Translations under genes and position numbers: made by a program
In this document: positions 9,558 to 18,674 of the stretch, piece by piece
Layout of the letters: every line of letters starts with the position of its first letter
Numbering within the stretch: the first letter of the stretch is position 1
Source of the DNA: an uncultured Formosa sp.
Lineage (GTDB): Bacteria; Bacteroidota; Bacteroidia; Flavobacteriales; Flavobacteriaceae
Direction of reading: 5' to 3'
NCBI RefSeq assembly: GCF_947500765.1
Contig: NZ_CANMTH010000012.1
Span: forward strand, 48,659 to 112,658
DNA: 64,000 bases
Notes under the pieces: model-generated
Databases searched by the model: none
What the model was told of the DNA's origin: nothing
Seen by the model: only the letters and a program-made list of their open reading frames with translations

Positions 9558-10361
9558 ATGAAAAAGTATATTTATGGTTTACTGTTTTTAGGACTTACCT
9601 CTTATATTAGCCCAAGTGAAAAAGAGGTCATACAACCTGATAAATTAGAAATAAAAGTACAAAAAATGAATACATTAGGATTGATAGGAGGAACGTCTTG
9701 GCATTCTACATTAGATTATTATAGCGCAATTAATCAAGCTGTAAACGATCACTTCGGAAATAATACAAATCCACCGTTGTTGGTTTATACGCTTAATCAG
9801 GCTGAGGTGCATCGTTTTCAAAGAGAAGATAAATGGGATTCCATTGCGGCTATGTTAACACATGCAGCAAAAAGTCTTAATAAAGCAGGTGCGCGATCTG
9901 TAATGTTTTGCGCAAATACACCTCATAAAGTATATACTACGGTCCAAGATCAATTAGATTTTCCTGTGATACATATTGCAGATGCAACGTCTAAAGCGAT
10001 TCATAAAAAAGGCTTAAAAAAAGTAGGTTTTATTGGAACTAAGTATAGTATGACCGAAGATTTTATTACGGGAAGAATAGAAGATAATGGTTTAGAAGTT
10101 CTTGTGCCTAAAGAAGAAAAGGTTATTGATGAATTGCATAGAATTATTATAGAAGAACTTACATACGGAGAAGTTAAACCCGAATCTAAAAAGTATGTGT
10201 TAAGTGTTATAAATAAAATGAAAGATGAAGGCGCAGAAGGTATTATTTTAGGCTGTACAGAGTTTCCTTTAATGATTTTTGAAGACGATCTTGATATTTC
10301 TATTTTTGATACAACTAAAATACATTCCTTATCAGGAGTAGACTATATTTTAAACGAATAA
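9558..10361 (+). CDS. Asp/Glu racemase family protein with signal-like N-terminus
   Basis: About 267 aa from the ATG at 9558, 13 bp after the sulfatase stop (a TTG at 9546 is less likely). The core matches aspartate/glutamate racemases (YgeA/RacD type): LGLIGGTSWHST near the start, one catalytic Cys in MFCANTPHK (Cys118) and the second in LGCTEFP (Cys233). The core usually starts at the MNTLGLIGG methionine (9666). Here it is preceded by about 36 residues that begin like a signal peptide (MKKYIYGLLFLGLTSYIS), so the enzyme may be periplasmic. Placement directly after a sulfatase suggests processing of an amino-acid-containing substrate, or that the true substrate is not an amino acid. A terminator follows. 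Confidence 0.82.
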   Translation: MKKYIYGLLFLGLTSYISPSEKEVIQPDKLEIKVQKMNTLGLIGGTSWHSTLDYYSAINQAVNDHFGNNTNPPLLVYTLNQAEVHRFQREDKWDSIAAMLTHAAKSLNKAGARSVMFCANTPHKVYTTVQDQLDFPVIHIADATSKAIHKKGLKKVGFIGTKYSMTEDFITGRIEDNGLEVLVPKEEKVIDELHRIIIEELTYGEVKPESKKYVLSVINKMKDEGAEGIILGCTEFPLMIFEDDLDISIFDTTKIHSLSGVDYILNE

Positions 10362-10394
10362 GTGGTTTGTTTATTTTGTGATAAACATGTTTAG

Positions 10395-10425
10395 AGCTGA
10401 ACAACAGATGTTGTTCAGCTTTTTA
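10395..10425 (+). terminator. rho-independent terminator of the sulfatase-racemase operon
   Basis: Perfect 10 bp stem, AGCTGAACAA (10395-10404) with TTGTTCAGCT (10411-10420), loop of six, followed by a T-run on the + strand only. Confidence 0.9.
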
Positions 10426-10469
10426 CTTATTAAGACTTTGTAAACAGTATGTAAGTCGTTAATATTTGT

Positions 10470-11774
10470 CTATGATTTGTGTGAGTTTAAAAATGTAATT
10501 AGTGCTTCTACATCATCTGGTTTCGCTACAATTTTTTTGTCTTTATCTAGTACAAAAAATGATGGTGTACTCGAAATACCATACGCTACTGGAATTGGGT
10601 TGTCCCATTTTCCATAACCGTAAATTTGAGTAAAATCTGGATAGTCTACAATAGTTTTTTCCCAATTAGGACGTTCGTCTTCCAGCCCTACAGCGAGTAC
10701 TTGAATATTGGTTTTAGTTCCTAAGTATTTTTTTAATACAGGCAATTCAGCAAGGCAATGCGAGCATGTGCTACTCCAAAAGGTTACAATGTAAAAATCT
10801 TTTCCCGTAAGTTTACTTAGTTTACTACTTCCTTGTTTAGAAGGCCAAGAGAAATCGGGCGCTACTACGCCAATGGCTGTATTTTGAAACGCTTTCATGT
10901 CAGATAAAAGTAGTTCGTCTTTTACAGGATCTAATAATTTTTCTAGATATTTTGAAGCAATATAATTGGCAACCTCTTCGTTGTTAAGTTCTTTAAACTG
11001 GTTCCACAAGGACTCTAAAATTGATTTCTGAATTACTTTTTCTTTAGAAGTAACACCAACAACAACGTCTATATTGTTCTTATACGAGGTGTTTTCGTGT
11101 TGTTTGTCTACAAAAATGAAAATGTATCTTAGTGCAGAATCTAATAAAAAACTAGAGTTTTGTAGTACCGAATTGCTAAAGTCTATAGGCTTAAAGTAGT
11201 TGGTTTTGTAATTATTGAAATACGTTTGCGCATCTTCAAAAGCTGTTGGGATGTATGGTTTTTCTGCTTTAATAAAATCATGAACTAACATATTTTCAGA
11301 CGTTTCTTCTGCTTTATGTTGTACTGTTTTTAACTCTGTAAAGCATGCCATATATTCGGCTTTGTCTTGAATGTTGTTGCTGTAAAATGTATTGATTTTG
11401 CTTTTAATAGCAAGCATCTCGCTTTTGTAATCATTTAATAGTGTATTCTCTTTAGATGATTGAAAAGAAATCCCTTTTTCCTTATCGAAACTAAAGACGA
11501 TATCTTCATTATTATAAATAAATTCGAAATTATATTGATCTTGAGGTAGTGCGTATACTACACGATACATACCTGGTTTTTGAGAGGCGTCTAGCTCCAT
11601 TTCAAAATGACCATTTACAATGTTTGTATTTGCAATGTAAACTGGTTTAGAAGGTTCTAGTTTGTATAAAATAGCAGCTCTAAATTGTTCTGCAGGCAAA
11701 AATGTTCCAGAAACTTTATGCTGGGCCAATAGTATGGTTGGGAGTAGTAAAAATGTAAAAATTAATTTTTTCAT
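10470..11774 (-). CDS. secreted TlpA-like thioredoxin-domain protein
   Basis: 434 aa. Signal peptide (about 1-17, ending LLAQ), an N-terminal beta-rich DUF4369-like region, a helical middle, and a C-terminal thioredoxin fold beginning near residue 295 (APDFSWPSKQG). The redox motif is Cys-Ser-His-Cys in WSSTCSHCLAELP, followed by the cis-Pro region GISSTPSFFVLDKDK. It is predicted to be a periplasmic thiol-disulfide oxidoreductase of the TlpA/ResA type that is common in Bacteroidota. It lies 5 bp after mfd on the same strand, so it is probably cotranscribed. The redox partner is unknown. Confidence 0.85.
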   Translation of the reverse strand: MKKLIFTFLLLPTILLAQHKVSGTFLPAEQFRAAILYKLEPSKPVYIANTNIVNGHFEMELDASQKPGMYRVVYALPQDQYNFEFIYNNEDIVFSFDKEKGISFQSSKENTLLNDYKSEMLAIKSKINTFYSNNIQDKAEYMACFTELKTVQHKAEETSENMLVHDFIKAEKPYIPTAFEDAQTYFNNYKTNYFKPIDFSNSVLQNSSFLLDSALRYIFIFVDKQHENTSYKNNIDVVVGVTSKEKVIQKSILESLWNQFKELNNEEVANYIASKYLEKLLDPVKDELLLSDMKAFQNTAIGVVAPDFSWPSKQGSSKLSKLTGKDFYIVTFWSSTCSHCLAELPVLKKYLGTKTNIQVLAVGLEDERPNWEKTIVDYPDFTQIYGYGKWDNPIPVAYGISSTPSFFVLDKDKKIVAKPDDVEALITFLNSHKS

Positions 11775-11779
11775 GTGTT

Positions 11780-14700
11780 TTAATTTAAAATAGGTTGTAA
11801 GGCAAGTAATGCTTGTTTTACAGTTTTAATATGGTCGAAAGTTAGTAATAGTCGTAGTCCTGCACGTGTTTGTTTTTCCTTCATTTTACACGCTTTTGGG
11901 TGGGATTGTACAAATTTTAAAACGTTTGTAAAACTAGCACTTTGGTAGAATGAACTTTGTTGGTCGCTAACAAAATAACCAACCATTTTACCTTGTTTCA
12001 TAACTAATTTTTCTAATCCAATTTTTGTTGCAAGCCATTTAACGCGTACGCTATTTAGTAAGTCTACAACTTGTACCGGAAGTTCTCCAAAACGATCGAT
12101 TAGCTCTTTTTCGAATGCGATTAATTCGTCTTCTGTTTTTAACTGATTAAGTTGTGTATATAGATTTAAACGCTCGGCAATATTATTAACATAATCGTCA
12201 GGGAACAGTAATTCAAAATCGGTGTCTATGGTAATGTCTTTAACATATTCCTTAGGTTTGCCTTCTTCTTCTGGATATAAATCTTTAAACTCGTTTTCTT
12301 TTAATTCTTCAATGGCTTCATTTAAAATTTTCTGATAGGTATCAAATCCAATATCATTTATAAATCCGCTTTGTTCGCCACCTAATAAATCACCAGCGCC
12401 ACGAATTTCTAAATCCTTCATGGCAATATTAAAACCACTTCCTAATTCTGTGAATTGCTCTAAGGCGGTGATACGTTTTCTGGCGTCTTCGGTCATAGAA
12501 GAGTATTCTGGAGTAATAAAATAACAGAATGCTTTCTTGTTACTTCTACCTACACGACCACGCATTTGGTGCAAATCGCTCAACCCAAAATTATTAGCGT
12601 TATTTATAAAAATAGTGTTTGCATTTGGTACATCTAAACCACTTTCTACAATGGTTGTACTGACTAGAACATCAAAATCACCATTCATAAAAGACAACAT
12701 TAGGTTTTCTAATTTTTTACCTTCCATTTGTCCGTGACCAATACCTACTTTTGCATCGGGAACCAAACGCTGAATTAAACCTGCAACTTCCTTAATGTTT
12801 TCAATTCTGTTATGAATGAAATAAATCTGTCCACCACGCTGAATTTCGTAACTCACAGCATCGCGAATCGTTTCTTCTTCAAAACGAATAACATTACTTT
12901 CAATTGGATAACGGTTTGGCGGAGGTGTTGTAATTACAGATAAATCACGTGCTGCCATCAAGCTAAATTGTAGTGTTCTTGGAATTGGTGTTGCTGTTAA
13001 TGTCAATACATCTACATTGTCTTTTAGTGTCTTTAGTTTTTCTTTTACGGCAACCCCAAATTTTTGTTCTTCATCTACAATAAGAAGTCCTAAGTCTTTA
13101 AAAACCACATTTTTATTTACAAGTTGGTGTGTGCCTATAATGATGTCTACGTGTCCTTTTTCTAGTAGTTCTAAAGTTTCTCTTTTTTCTTTGGCAGTTC
13201 TAAATCTGTTTACGTAATCTACGGTTACAGGGAAGTCTTTTAAACGTTCTTTAAAGGTTTTGTGGTGCTGATATGCTAAAATGGTAGTTGGTACTAAAAC
13301 AGCTACTTGTTTGCCGTTATCTACAGCTTTAAAAGCGGCACGGATAGCGACTTCTGTTTTTCCAAAACCTACATCGCCACAAACTAAGCGATCCATAGGG
13401 CGTTCGCTTTCCATGTCGTTTTTAATATCGGCAGTAGACGTGCTTTGGTCTGGCGTGTCTTCGTAAATAAATGAAGCTTCTAATTCGTGTTGTAAATGAC
13501 TATCTGGATTGTATTGGTACCCTTTTTCTAACTTACGTTTTGCATACAGTTTAATCAGGTTAAAGGCAATTTCTTTAACGCGTGTTTTTGTTTTTTGTTT
13601 TAAAATTTTCCAAGCGTTACTTCCTAGTTTATGAATTTTTGGCGCCTTACCATCTTTTCCGTTAAACTTGGTTATTTTATGAAGTGCGTGTATGCTTAAA
13701 TATAAAATATCGCGCTCGCCATAAATAAGTTTTATGGCTTCTTGTTTTTTGCCTTCAACATCAATTTTTTGAAGTCCGCCAAAACGTCCAACACCATGAT
13801 CAATATGCGTAACATAATCGCCAATTTCTAAATTGGTAAGCTCTTTAAGTGTTATGGATTGCTTTTTAGCATAGCCATTTTTAAGACTGAATTTATGGTA
13901 ACGTTCAAATATTTGGTGGTCTGTATAACACAACACTTTATTGGTGTGGTCTATAAAACCTTGATGTAACGATAAGACTATGGTTTGGTAAGATACACCT
14001 TGTTCTATGTCGTTAAATATATCGTGAAATCGTTTTGCTTGTTGTTCACTTATACAAGCAATATAATTGGTAAACCCTTTATTGTGATTGCTATTTAAAT
14101 TTTCTATTAACAGATCGAATTGTTTATTAAAAGAGGGCTGTGGTGTGGTATTAAAAACAATACCAGTGTCTATACTTTTAGTGAAATAATAACCGCTTCC
14201 AAATTCTACAACAGTGAATTTTAAAAGTTGTTTTTTTAATAATTCAGCATTACAAAATAACTCGTTTGGAGCGCTGTGTTTTATTTCTGAATTTAGATTT
14301 TCGAAGGCTTCTACAGCTTTGCCAAAAAGGACATCGCTTCCAGAAAACAGTAACTGACTGTTTTTAGAGAATATGACCGTTTTAGAGGATATGTATTTTA
14401 TAAAACTTTCGCGACTTTCGTCTAATAATTTATTTTCAACATTAGGAATAATACTGATTTTTTTAATTTGCTCTGTAGATAGTTGCGTTTCTACATCAAA
14501 AGTTCTAATGCTATCTACATCATCTCCAAAAAATTCTATACGATAGGGTTCGTCATGCGAGAATGAAAACACATCTACAATCCCACCACGAACAGAAAAT
14601 TCTCCTGGTTCTGTAACAAAATCGACACGTTTAAATTTATATTCAAATAAAATTTCGTTTACAAAATCTATAGATAAATTATCGTTTACTGCAATTTTTA

Positions 14701-15127
14701 GTGTGTTGCGCTCTAGTTCTTTTTTTGTAACTACTTTTTCGAATAATGCGTCTGTGTAAGTTACAATAATAGCTGGCTTTTTACGTGAGTTTATACGGTT
14801 TAAAACTTCGGCACGTAATAATACGTTAGCATTATCGGTTTCTTCAATTTGATAAGGTCTGCGGTAACTTCCAGGATAAAAGAGTACATCCTTGGTGTTT
14901 AACAACTGTTCTAAGTCGTTTAAATAATAAGCGGCCTCTTCTTTATCATTAAATATTAAGAGAAAAGGCTTTTCTGCATATTTAAAAACTTCAGCAATTA
15001 CTAAAGAAAAAGACGACCCAATTAGGCCTTTTAAAACCGTTTTATTTTCACTTTTAGAAATAGCAAGTTGCAAATTTTGCGTTTGCAAAGTTTGTGCAAA
15101 TGTTTGCAAGAGGTTATTTTTACTCAA
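11780..15127 (-). CDS. mfd: transcription-repair coupling factor Mfd
   Basis: 1115 aa, full length for Mfd. In order: a degenerate UvrB-like module with the UvrA-binding region, the RNA-polymerase interaction domain (GDYVTHIDHGVGRFGGL), and a RecG-like SF2 translocase with Walker A GDVGFGKTE near residue 583 and DEEQ near 683. The motor region LTATPIPRTL and the C-terminal QMRGRVGR motif follow, then the autoinhibitory D7 domain. It removes RNA polymerase stalled at DNA lesions and recruits UvrA for nucleotide excision repair. A TATATTTG promoter box lies 17 bp upstream of its start. It has no sign of damage. Confidence 0.98.
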   Translation of the reverse strand: MSKNNLLQTFAQTLQTQNLQLAISKSENKTVLKGLIGSSFSLVIAEVFKYAEKPFLLIFNDKEEAAYYLNDLEQLLNTKDVLFYPGSYRRPYQIEETDNANVLLRAEVLNRINSRKKPAIIVTYTDALFEKVVTKKELERNTLKIAVNDNLSIDFVNEILFEYKFKRVDFVTEPGEFSVRGGIVDVFSFSHDEPYRIEFFGDDVDSIRTFDVETQLSTEQIKKISIIPNVENKLLDESRESFIKYISSKTVIFSKNSQLLFSGSDVLFGKAVEAFENLNSEIKHSAPNELFCNAELLKKQLLKFTVVEFGSGYYFTKSIDTGIVFNTTPQPSFNKQFDLLIENLNSNHNKGFTNYIACISEQQAKRFHDIFNDIEQGVSYQTIVLSLHQGFIDHTNKVLCYTDHQIFERYHKFSLKNGYAKKQSITLKELTNLEIGDYVTHIDHGVGRFGGLQKIDVEGKKQEAIKLIYGERDILYLSIHALHKITKFNGKDGKAPKIHKLGSNAWKILKQKTKTRVKEIAFNLIKLYAKRKLEKGYQYNPDSHLQHELEASFIYEDTPDQSTSTADIKNDMESERPMDRLVCGDVGFGKTEVAIRAAFKAVDNGKQVAVLVPTTILAYQHHKTFKERLKDFPVTVDYVNRFRTAKEKRETLELLEKGHVDIIIGTHQLVNKNVVFKDLGLLIVDEEQKFGVAVKEKLKTLKDNVDVLTLTATPIPRTLQFSLMAARDLSVITTPPPNRYPIESNVIRFEEETIRDAVSYEIQRGGQIYFIHNRIENIKEVAGLIQRLVPDAKVGIGHGQMEGKKLENLMLSFMNGDFDVLVSTTIVESGLDVPNANTIFINNANNFGLSDLHQMRGRVGRSNKKAFCYFITPEYSSMTEDARKRITALEQFTELGSGFNIAMKDLEIRGAGDLLGGEQSGFINDIGFDTYQKILNEAIEELKENEFKDLYPEEEGKPKEYVKDITIDTDFELLFPDDYVNNIAERLNLYTQLNQLKTEDELIAFEKELIDRFGELPVQVVDLLNSVRVKWLATKIGLEKLVMKQGKMVGYFVSDQQSSFYQSASFTNVLKFVQSHPKACKMKEKQTRAGLRLLLTFDHIKTVKQALLALQPILN

Positions 15128-15143
15128 GTCAATTTATTTTTTG

Positions 15144-15151
15144 CAAATATA
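15144..15151 (-). promoter_or_regulatory. TAnnTTTG box for mfd
   Basis: Read on the minus strand this is TATATTTG, an exact match to the Bacteroidota -7 consensus, placed 17 bp before the mfd ATG and implying a very short leader. Confidence 0.65.
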
Positions 15152-15303
15152 GGGTATGCGTTTATAAATTATGTTAATGATTTATGAAATTAAAAATTGA
15201 GATTAATTTGATTTTTCTTAAATTAAAGATTAAAATTTAATAATAATTAAATATATTAACAATTAAACTTTATTTATATTAGTCGCCTTAAAAAATAAAA
15301 GAT

Positions 15304-15735
15304 ATGTCTTATTCAAAATTATTTGGTAGCGGGTTTACAGAACGTAACAAAGATCATTTTGCTGCTATTGTTCGTGTAGCTATGGATGATGGTATTATCT
15401 CTGAAGAAGAGAAAGCGTTTTTAGATAGATTAGCAAGAAATTTACACATAAACGAGGAGGAATACGCACAGATATTAATAGATTATAAATCGCATCCAAT
15501 AAATCCTCCTGTGGAATACGCCGTGCGTTTAGAGCGTTTGTACGATTTGGCAAGAATGGTAAACTTAGACCATATAAATGGTGACAGTGAAATTACATTA
15601 TTGCGTAAAATGGGAATGGGGTTAGGTTTTTCATCACGTAACGTAAAGTATATTGTAGATAAGGCCTTAACGTTAGTCGAGGAGAATGTCGATTTAGATA
15701 CATTTATTCTAGAAATGAAAAAAATGAATCAATAA
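15304..15735 (+). CDS. TerB-like tellurite-resistance-family protein
   Basis: 143 aa, all-helical. It carries the TerB pattern of an acidic helix pair: AMDDGIISEEEKAFLDRLAR near residues 30-50 and a second EE-rich region toward the end. No signal peptide, so cytoplasmic. TerB domains bind metal ions and occur in stress-related complexes as well as in single-domain housekeeping proteins. The lone gene here has no other ter genes nearby, so a tellurite role should not be assumed. It is transcribed divergently from mfd and ends at a bidirectional terminator shared with fbp. Confidence 0.75.
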   Translation: MSYSKLFGSGFTERNKDHFAAIVRVAMDDGIISEEEKAFLDRLARNLHINEEEYAQILIDYKSHPINPPVEYAVRLERLYDLARMVNLDHINGDSEITLLRKMGMGLGFSSRNVKYIVDKALTLVEENVDLDTFILEMKKMNQ

Positions 15736-15757
15736 TAGTTTATTTTTCTACTAAAAT

Positions 15758-15791
15758 AAAAAAGCGACCATTTTAAAATGATCGCTTTTTT
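15758..15791. terminator. bidirectional terminator between terB-like gene and fbp
   Basis: A-run, then a stem of GCGA/TCGC plus A/T pairs with one mismatch, then a T-run. It lies between two converging genes and can serve both. Confidence 0.85.
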
Positions 15792-15801
15792 ATTTATAAT
15801 C

Positions 15802-16812
15802 TTATTTTAATGCTTTTCTTTCAAATTCTTCAGCCTTTTCAACCATGTGTTTGCTTCCACACATAAAAGGTACACGTTCGTGTAATTCAGTTGGTTTTAT
15901 ATCCATAATACGAGTAAAACCATCACTTGCTTTTCCATTAGCTTGTTCTGCTAAAAAGGCCATAGGGTTACATTCGTATAATAAACGTAGTTTTCCTTTT
16001 GGATTTTTAGAACTTTTTGGATATAAATAAATACCACCTTTAATCATGTTTCTATGAAAATCAGATACTAAAGATCCAATGTATCTAGATGTATATGGTC
16101 TATCATCTTCTTCCATTTGGCAATATTTAATGTAATCTTTTATGCCTTGAGGGAAATGTATATAGTTTCCTTCATTACACGAGTAAATATTTCCATCTAA
16201 AGGGAAAGACATATCTGGGTGCGATAAGTAAAACGTTCCAATTGCAGGGTTTAAAGTGAACCCATTTACGCCGGCACCAGTAGTATAAACTAACATTGTA
16301 GAAGTTCCGTACACAATATATCCAGCAGCTACTTGTTGGTGACCTTCTTGTAAGAAATCATCAATTGTAACAGGAGATCCTACTGGAGTGATACGTCTGT
16401 ACACCGAAAAAATAGTTCCCACAGATACGTTTACATCAATATTTGAAGATCCATCTAAAGGATCAATTAATACCACATATTTGTTTTGGTTTTTAGAATC
16501 TTGACTGTTAATCGAAACGAAATCGTCTTCTTCTTCACTAGCAATACCGCAAACAATATTTCGCTTTATAAGCGTCTGAATAAATACATCGTTAGCGTAA
16601 ACATCTAATTTTTGTTGGTCTTCACCTTGAATGTTTACATCCCCAGCATTTCCAATGATGTCTACCAATCCAGCTTTGTTTACTTCGTGGTTTACAACTT
16701 TAGCAGCTAAACGAATAGAATTTAGTAATCTTGTTAACTCTCCTGTGGTGTATTTAAAAGCGGTCTGATTTTCGATTATAAATTCACCTAATGTTTTGTT
16801 TTGTTTTGACAT
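15802..16812 (-). CDS. fbp: class 1 fructose-1,6-bisphosphatase
   Basis: 336 aa, standard length. It carries the metal-binding motif [12 protein letters not shown] near residue 117, an upstream acidic cluster (ASEEEDDF) and substrate-binding regions [14 protein letters not shown] and KGGIYLYP. The enzyme hydrolyses fructose-1,6-bisphosphate to fructose-6-phosphate in gluconeogenesis, in the cytoplasm. It converges with the TerB-like gene and diverges from the GNAT/aspartate kinase operon. The ATG at 16812 fits the start of known class 1 enzymes. Confidence 0.97.
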   Translation of the reverse strand: MSKQNKTLGEFIIENQTAFKYTTGELTRLLNSIRLAAKVVNHEVNKAGLVDIIGNAGDVNIQGEDQQKLDVYANDVFIQTLIKRNIVCGIASEEEDDFVSINSQDSKNQNKYVVLIDPLDGSSNIDVNVSVGTIFSVYRRITPVGSPVTIDDFLQEGHQQVAAGYIVYGTSTMLVYTTGAGVNGFTLNPAIGTFYLSHPDMSFPLDGNIYSCNEGNYIHFPQGIKDYIKYCQMEEDDRPYTSRYIGSLVSDFHRNMIKGGIYLYPKSSKNPKGKLRLLYECNPMAFLAEQANGKASDGFTRIMDIKPTELHERVPFMCGSKHMVEKAEEFERKALK

Positions 16813-16898
16813 TTATTGGTAACGTTTGTTTATGCAAATATCGTGTTTTTTGTTAAACTATAACGTTTGAGTCAAAATTATAATCCATTCATTTTATA

Positions 16899-16906
16899 TA
16901 TATTTG
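16899..16906 (+). promoter_or_regulatory. TAnnTTTG box for the GNAT-aspartate kinase operon
   Basis: TATATTTG exactly matches the -7 consensus and ends 18 bp before the GNAT start codon. Confidence 0.65.
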
Positions 16907-16924
16907 AAGACTTAAATAATTATT

Positions 16925-17404
16925 ATGAATATTAAAATTAGACCAGCCAAAATTGAAGATATGGCAGGCGTACTTGAGCTAATTTACGAATTAGCTATTT
17001 ATGAAAAAGAGCCTGAAGCTGTAGAAGTTACCGTTAGCGATTTAGAGCGCGATGGTTTTGGAACTACTCCTTTGTTTAAATGTTTTGTTGCTGAAATTGA
17101 AGACAGAATTAAAGGAATAGCATTAGTTTATAACCGATATTCTACTTGGAAAGGTCCTATTATTCATCTTGAAGATTTAATTGTAAATAAAGATTTTAGA
17201 GGTACAGGTGTTGGTACAGCTTTGCTTAACGAGGTTGTGAAATACGGGTATAGCAAAGGTGCAAAACGTATTAATTGGGAAGTTATAGATTGGAACGAAA
17301 CAGCAATTGCTTTTTATGAAAGTAAAGGAGCAACAGTTTTACGTGATTGGGATGTGGTGCAATTAAACGAATCTGCAATAAAGAATTATATTGATAACAT
17401 TTAA
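16925..17404 (+). CDS. GNAT-family N-acetyltransferase
   Basis: 159 aa, one GNAT domain. The acetyl-CoA binding loop appears as VNKDFRGTGVGTALLNEV, with the R/Q-x-x-G-x-G/A pattern, and the core strand as IHLEDLIV. The C-terminal NWEVIDWNETAIAFYESKGA is typical of the diamine/spermidine acetyltransferase-like subgroup, although the natural acceptor cannot be called. It ends immediately before the aspartate kinase ATG with no gap, so the two are translated from one mRNA. Confidence 0.85.
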   Translation: MNIKIRPAKIEDMAGVLELIYELAIYEKEPEAVEVTVSDLERDGFGTTPLFKCFVAEIEDRIKGIALVYNRYSTWKGPIIHLEDLIVNKDFRGTGVGTALLNEVVKYGYSKGAKRINWEVIDWNETAIAFYESKGATVLRDWDVVQLNESAIKNYIDNI

Positions 17405-18652
17405 ATGAAAGTATTTAAATTTGGAGGTGCTTCTGTAAAAGATGCTGAAGGTGTTAAAAATCTATCAGAAATTTTAAAGCAGTACTCAGATGAATATCCT
17501 GTAGTTATTGTTTCTGCTATGGGAAAAACAACAAATGCATTGGAGGTTATTGTTTCTAATGTGCTGTATAATAAAGCTGAATTAGAAGCTTCTATACAAG
17601 TGGTTATAGATTACCATAATACCATTATTTCAGAATTGTTTTTAGATGTTAATCATCCTGTTTTTTGTGTTGTTAAAACTCTTTTCGATGCTTTAAAAAT
17701 CACCTTAAAAGAAAATACATCTACCGATTATAATTTTGTCTACGATCAGATTATAGGGTTTGGAGAATTACTTTCTACAACTATTGTAAGTCAATATTTA
17801 AATCAGTTAAAAGTACAAAATACGTGGTTAGATGTTCGAGATTATATAAAAACAGATTCTAATTACAGACGTGCTAATGTAGATTGGGATGCTACCGAAC
17901 AACTTATAAAACCTCTTAAACAAAATCATTCTATAGTTGTAACTCAAGGGTTTTTAGGTAGTGATTTTAAAAGCACTACAACTCTTGGTAGAGAGGGTAG
18001 CGATTATACTGCGGCTATTTTTGCTTACGGTTTAGATGCCGAAAGTGTAACCATCTGGAAAGATGTTCCGGGTGTGTTAAATGCCGATCCTCGTTATTTT
18101 TCCGAGCCTAAACTTTTAGAACAATTGTCTTATACAGAAGCTATAGAATTGGCGTTTTACGGTGCAAGTGTTATACATCCCAAAACATTACAACCACTTC
18201 AAAAAAAGGGTATTACGCTATATGTTAAATCCTTTTTAAATCCCAAAGCAAAAGGCACTAAAATTAACGCACAGCTTGGCATTACTCCTAAAATACCGTG
18301 TTATATAGTTAAAAAACAAGACATTTTAATATGCATTTCTTCTTTAGATTTTTCTTACATTGTAGAAGAAAATATTAGCGACATTTTTAATATTTTGCAT
18401 CTTTTTAAAATGAAAGTAGATCTTATTCAGAATTCTGCTATTAGTTTTTCTATTTGTATTGAAGATGTTTTTAATAATTTAGAACACGTTTTAGATCATT
18501 TTCGCGTTAGTTATAAAGTCTCACATGTTTCTAATGTATCTTTATACACGGTAAGACATTATAATACAGATGCTTTAGATTCAATAAAAAAAGATAAAGA
18601 CATACTATTACAACAGCGTACACAAGACACGTTACAAATAGTAACTAAATAA
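17405..18652 (+). CDS. aspartate kinase
   Basis: 415 aa monofunctional amino-acid kinase. It opens with the family motif KFGGASVKDAEGVKN. TLGREGSDYTAAIFAYGL and the WKDVPGVLNADPRYF segment form the nucleotide and aspartate sites near residues 195-235. The ~110 residues after about residue 300 are a regulatory ACT-like region that is less conserved than in LysC or ThrA. It phosphorylates aspartate as the first step to lysine, threonine and methionine and to diaminopimelate for peptidoglycan. Cotranscribed with the GNAT gene directly upstream. The OlsF-like acyltransferase starts 22 bp later but has its own promoter-like box. Confidence 0.93.
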   Translation: MKVFKFGGASVKDAEGVKNLSEILKQYSDEYPVVIVSAMGKTTNALEVIVSNVLYNKAELEASIQVVIDYHNTIISELFLDVNHPVFCVVKTLFDALKITLKENTSTDYNFVYDQIIGFGELLSTTIVSQYLNQLKVQNTWLDVRDYIKTDSNYRRANVDWDATEQLIKPLKQNHSIVVTQGFLGSDFKSTTTLGREGSDYTAAIFAYGLDAESVTIWKDVPGVLNADPRYFSEPKLLEQLSYTEAIELAFYGASVIHPKTLQPLQKKGITLYVKSFLNPKAKGTKINAQLGITPKIPCYIVKKQDILICISSLDFSYIVEENISDIFNILHLFKMKVDLIQNSAISFSICIEDVFNNLEHVLDHFRVSYKVSHVSNVSLYTVRHYNTDALDSIKKDKDILLQQRTQDTLQIVTK

Positions 18653-18661
18653 ACAATTTAC

Positions 18662-18669
18662 TACATTTG
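18662..18669 (+). promoter_or_regulatory. TAnnTTTG box immediately before the acyltransferase start
   Basis: TACATTTG matches the -7 consensus but ends only 5 bp before the ATG at 18675. If active, it would give an mRNA starting at or next to the start codon, which is leaderless. No -33 TTG is evident. Confidence 0.4.
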
Positions 18670-18674
18670 CGACC

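Noticed and set aside
12537-13466. Open frames on the + strand inside mfd (12537, 13017, 13281)
   Set aside because: They lie wholly antisense to a strongly conserved gene, have no recognisable domains and reflect codon bias of the real frame.
15304-15735. Tellurite resistance function from the TerB match
   Set aside because: No other ter genes are nearby, and single TerB domains have wider roles.
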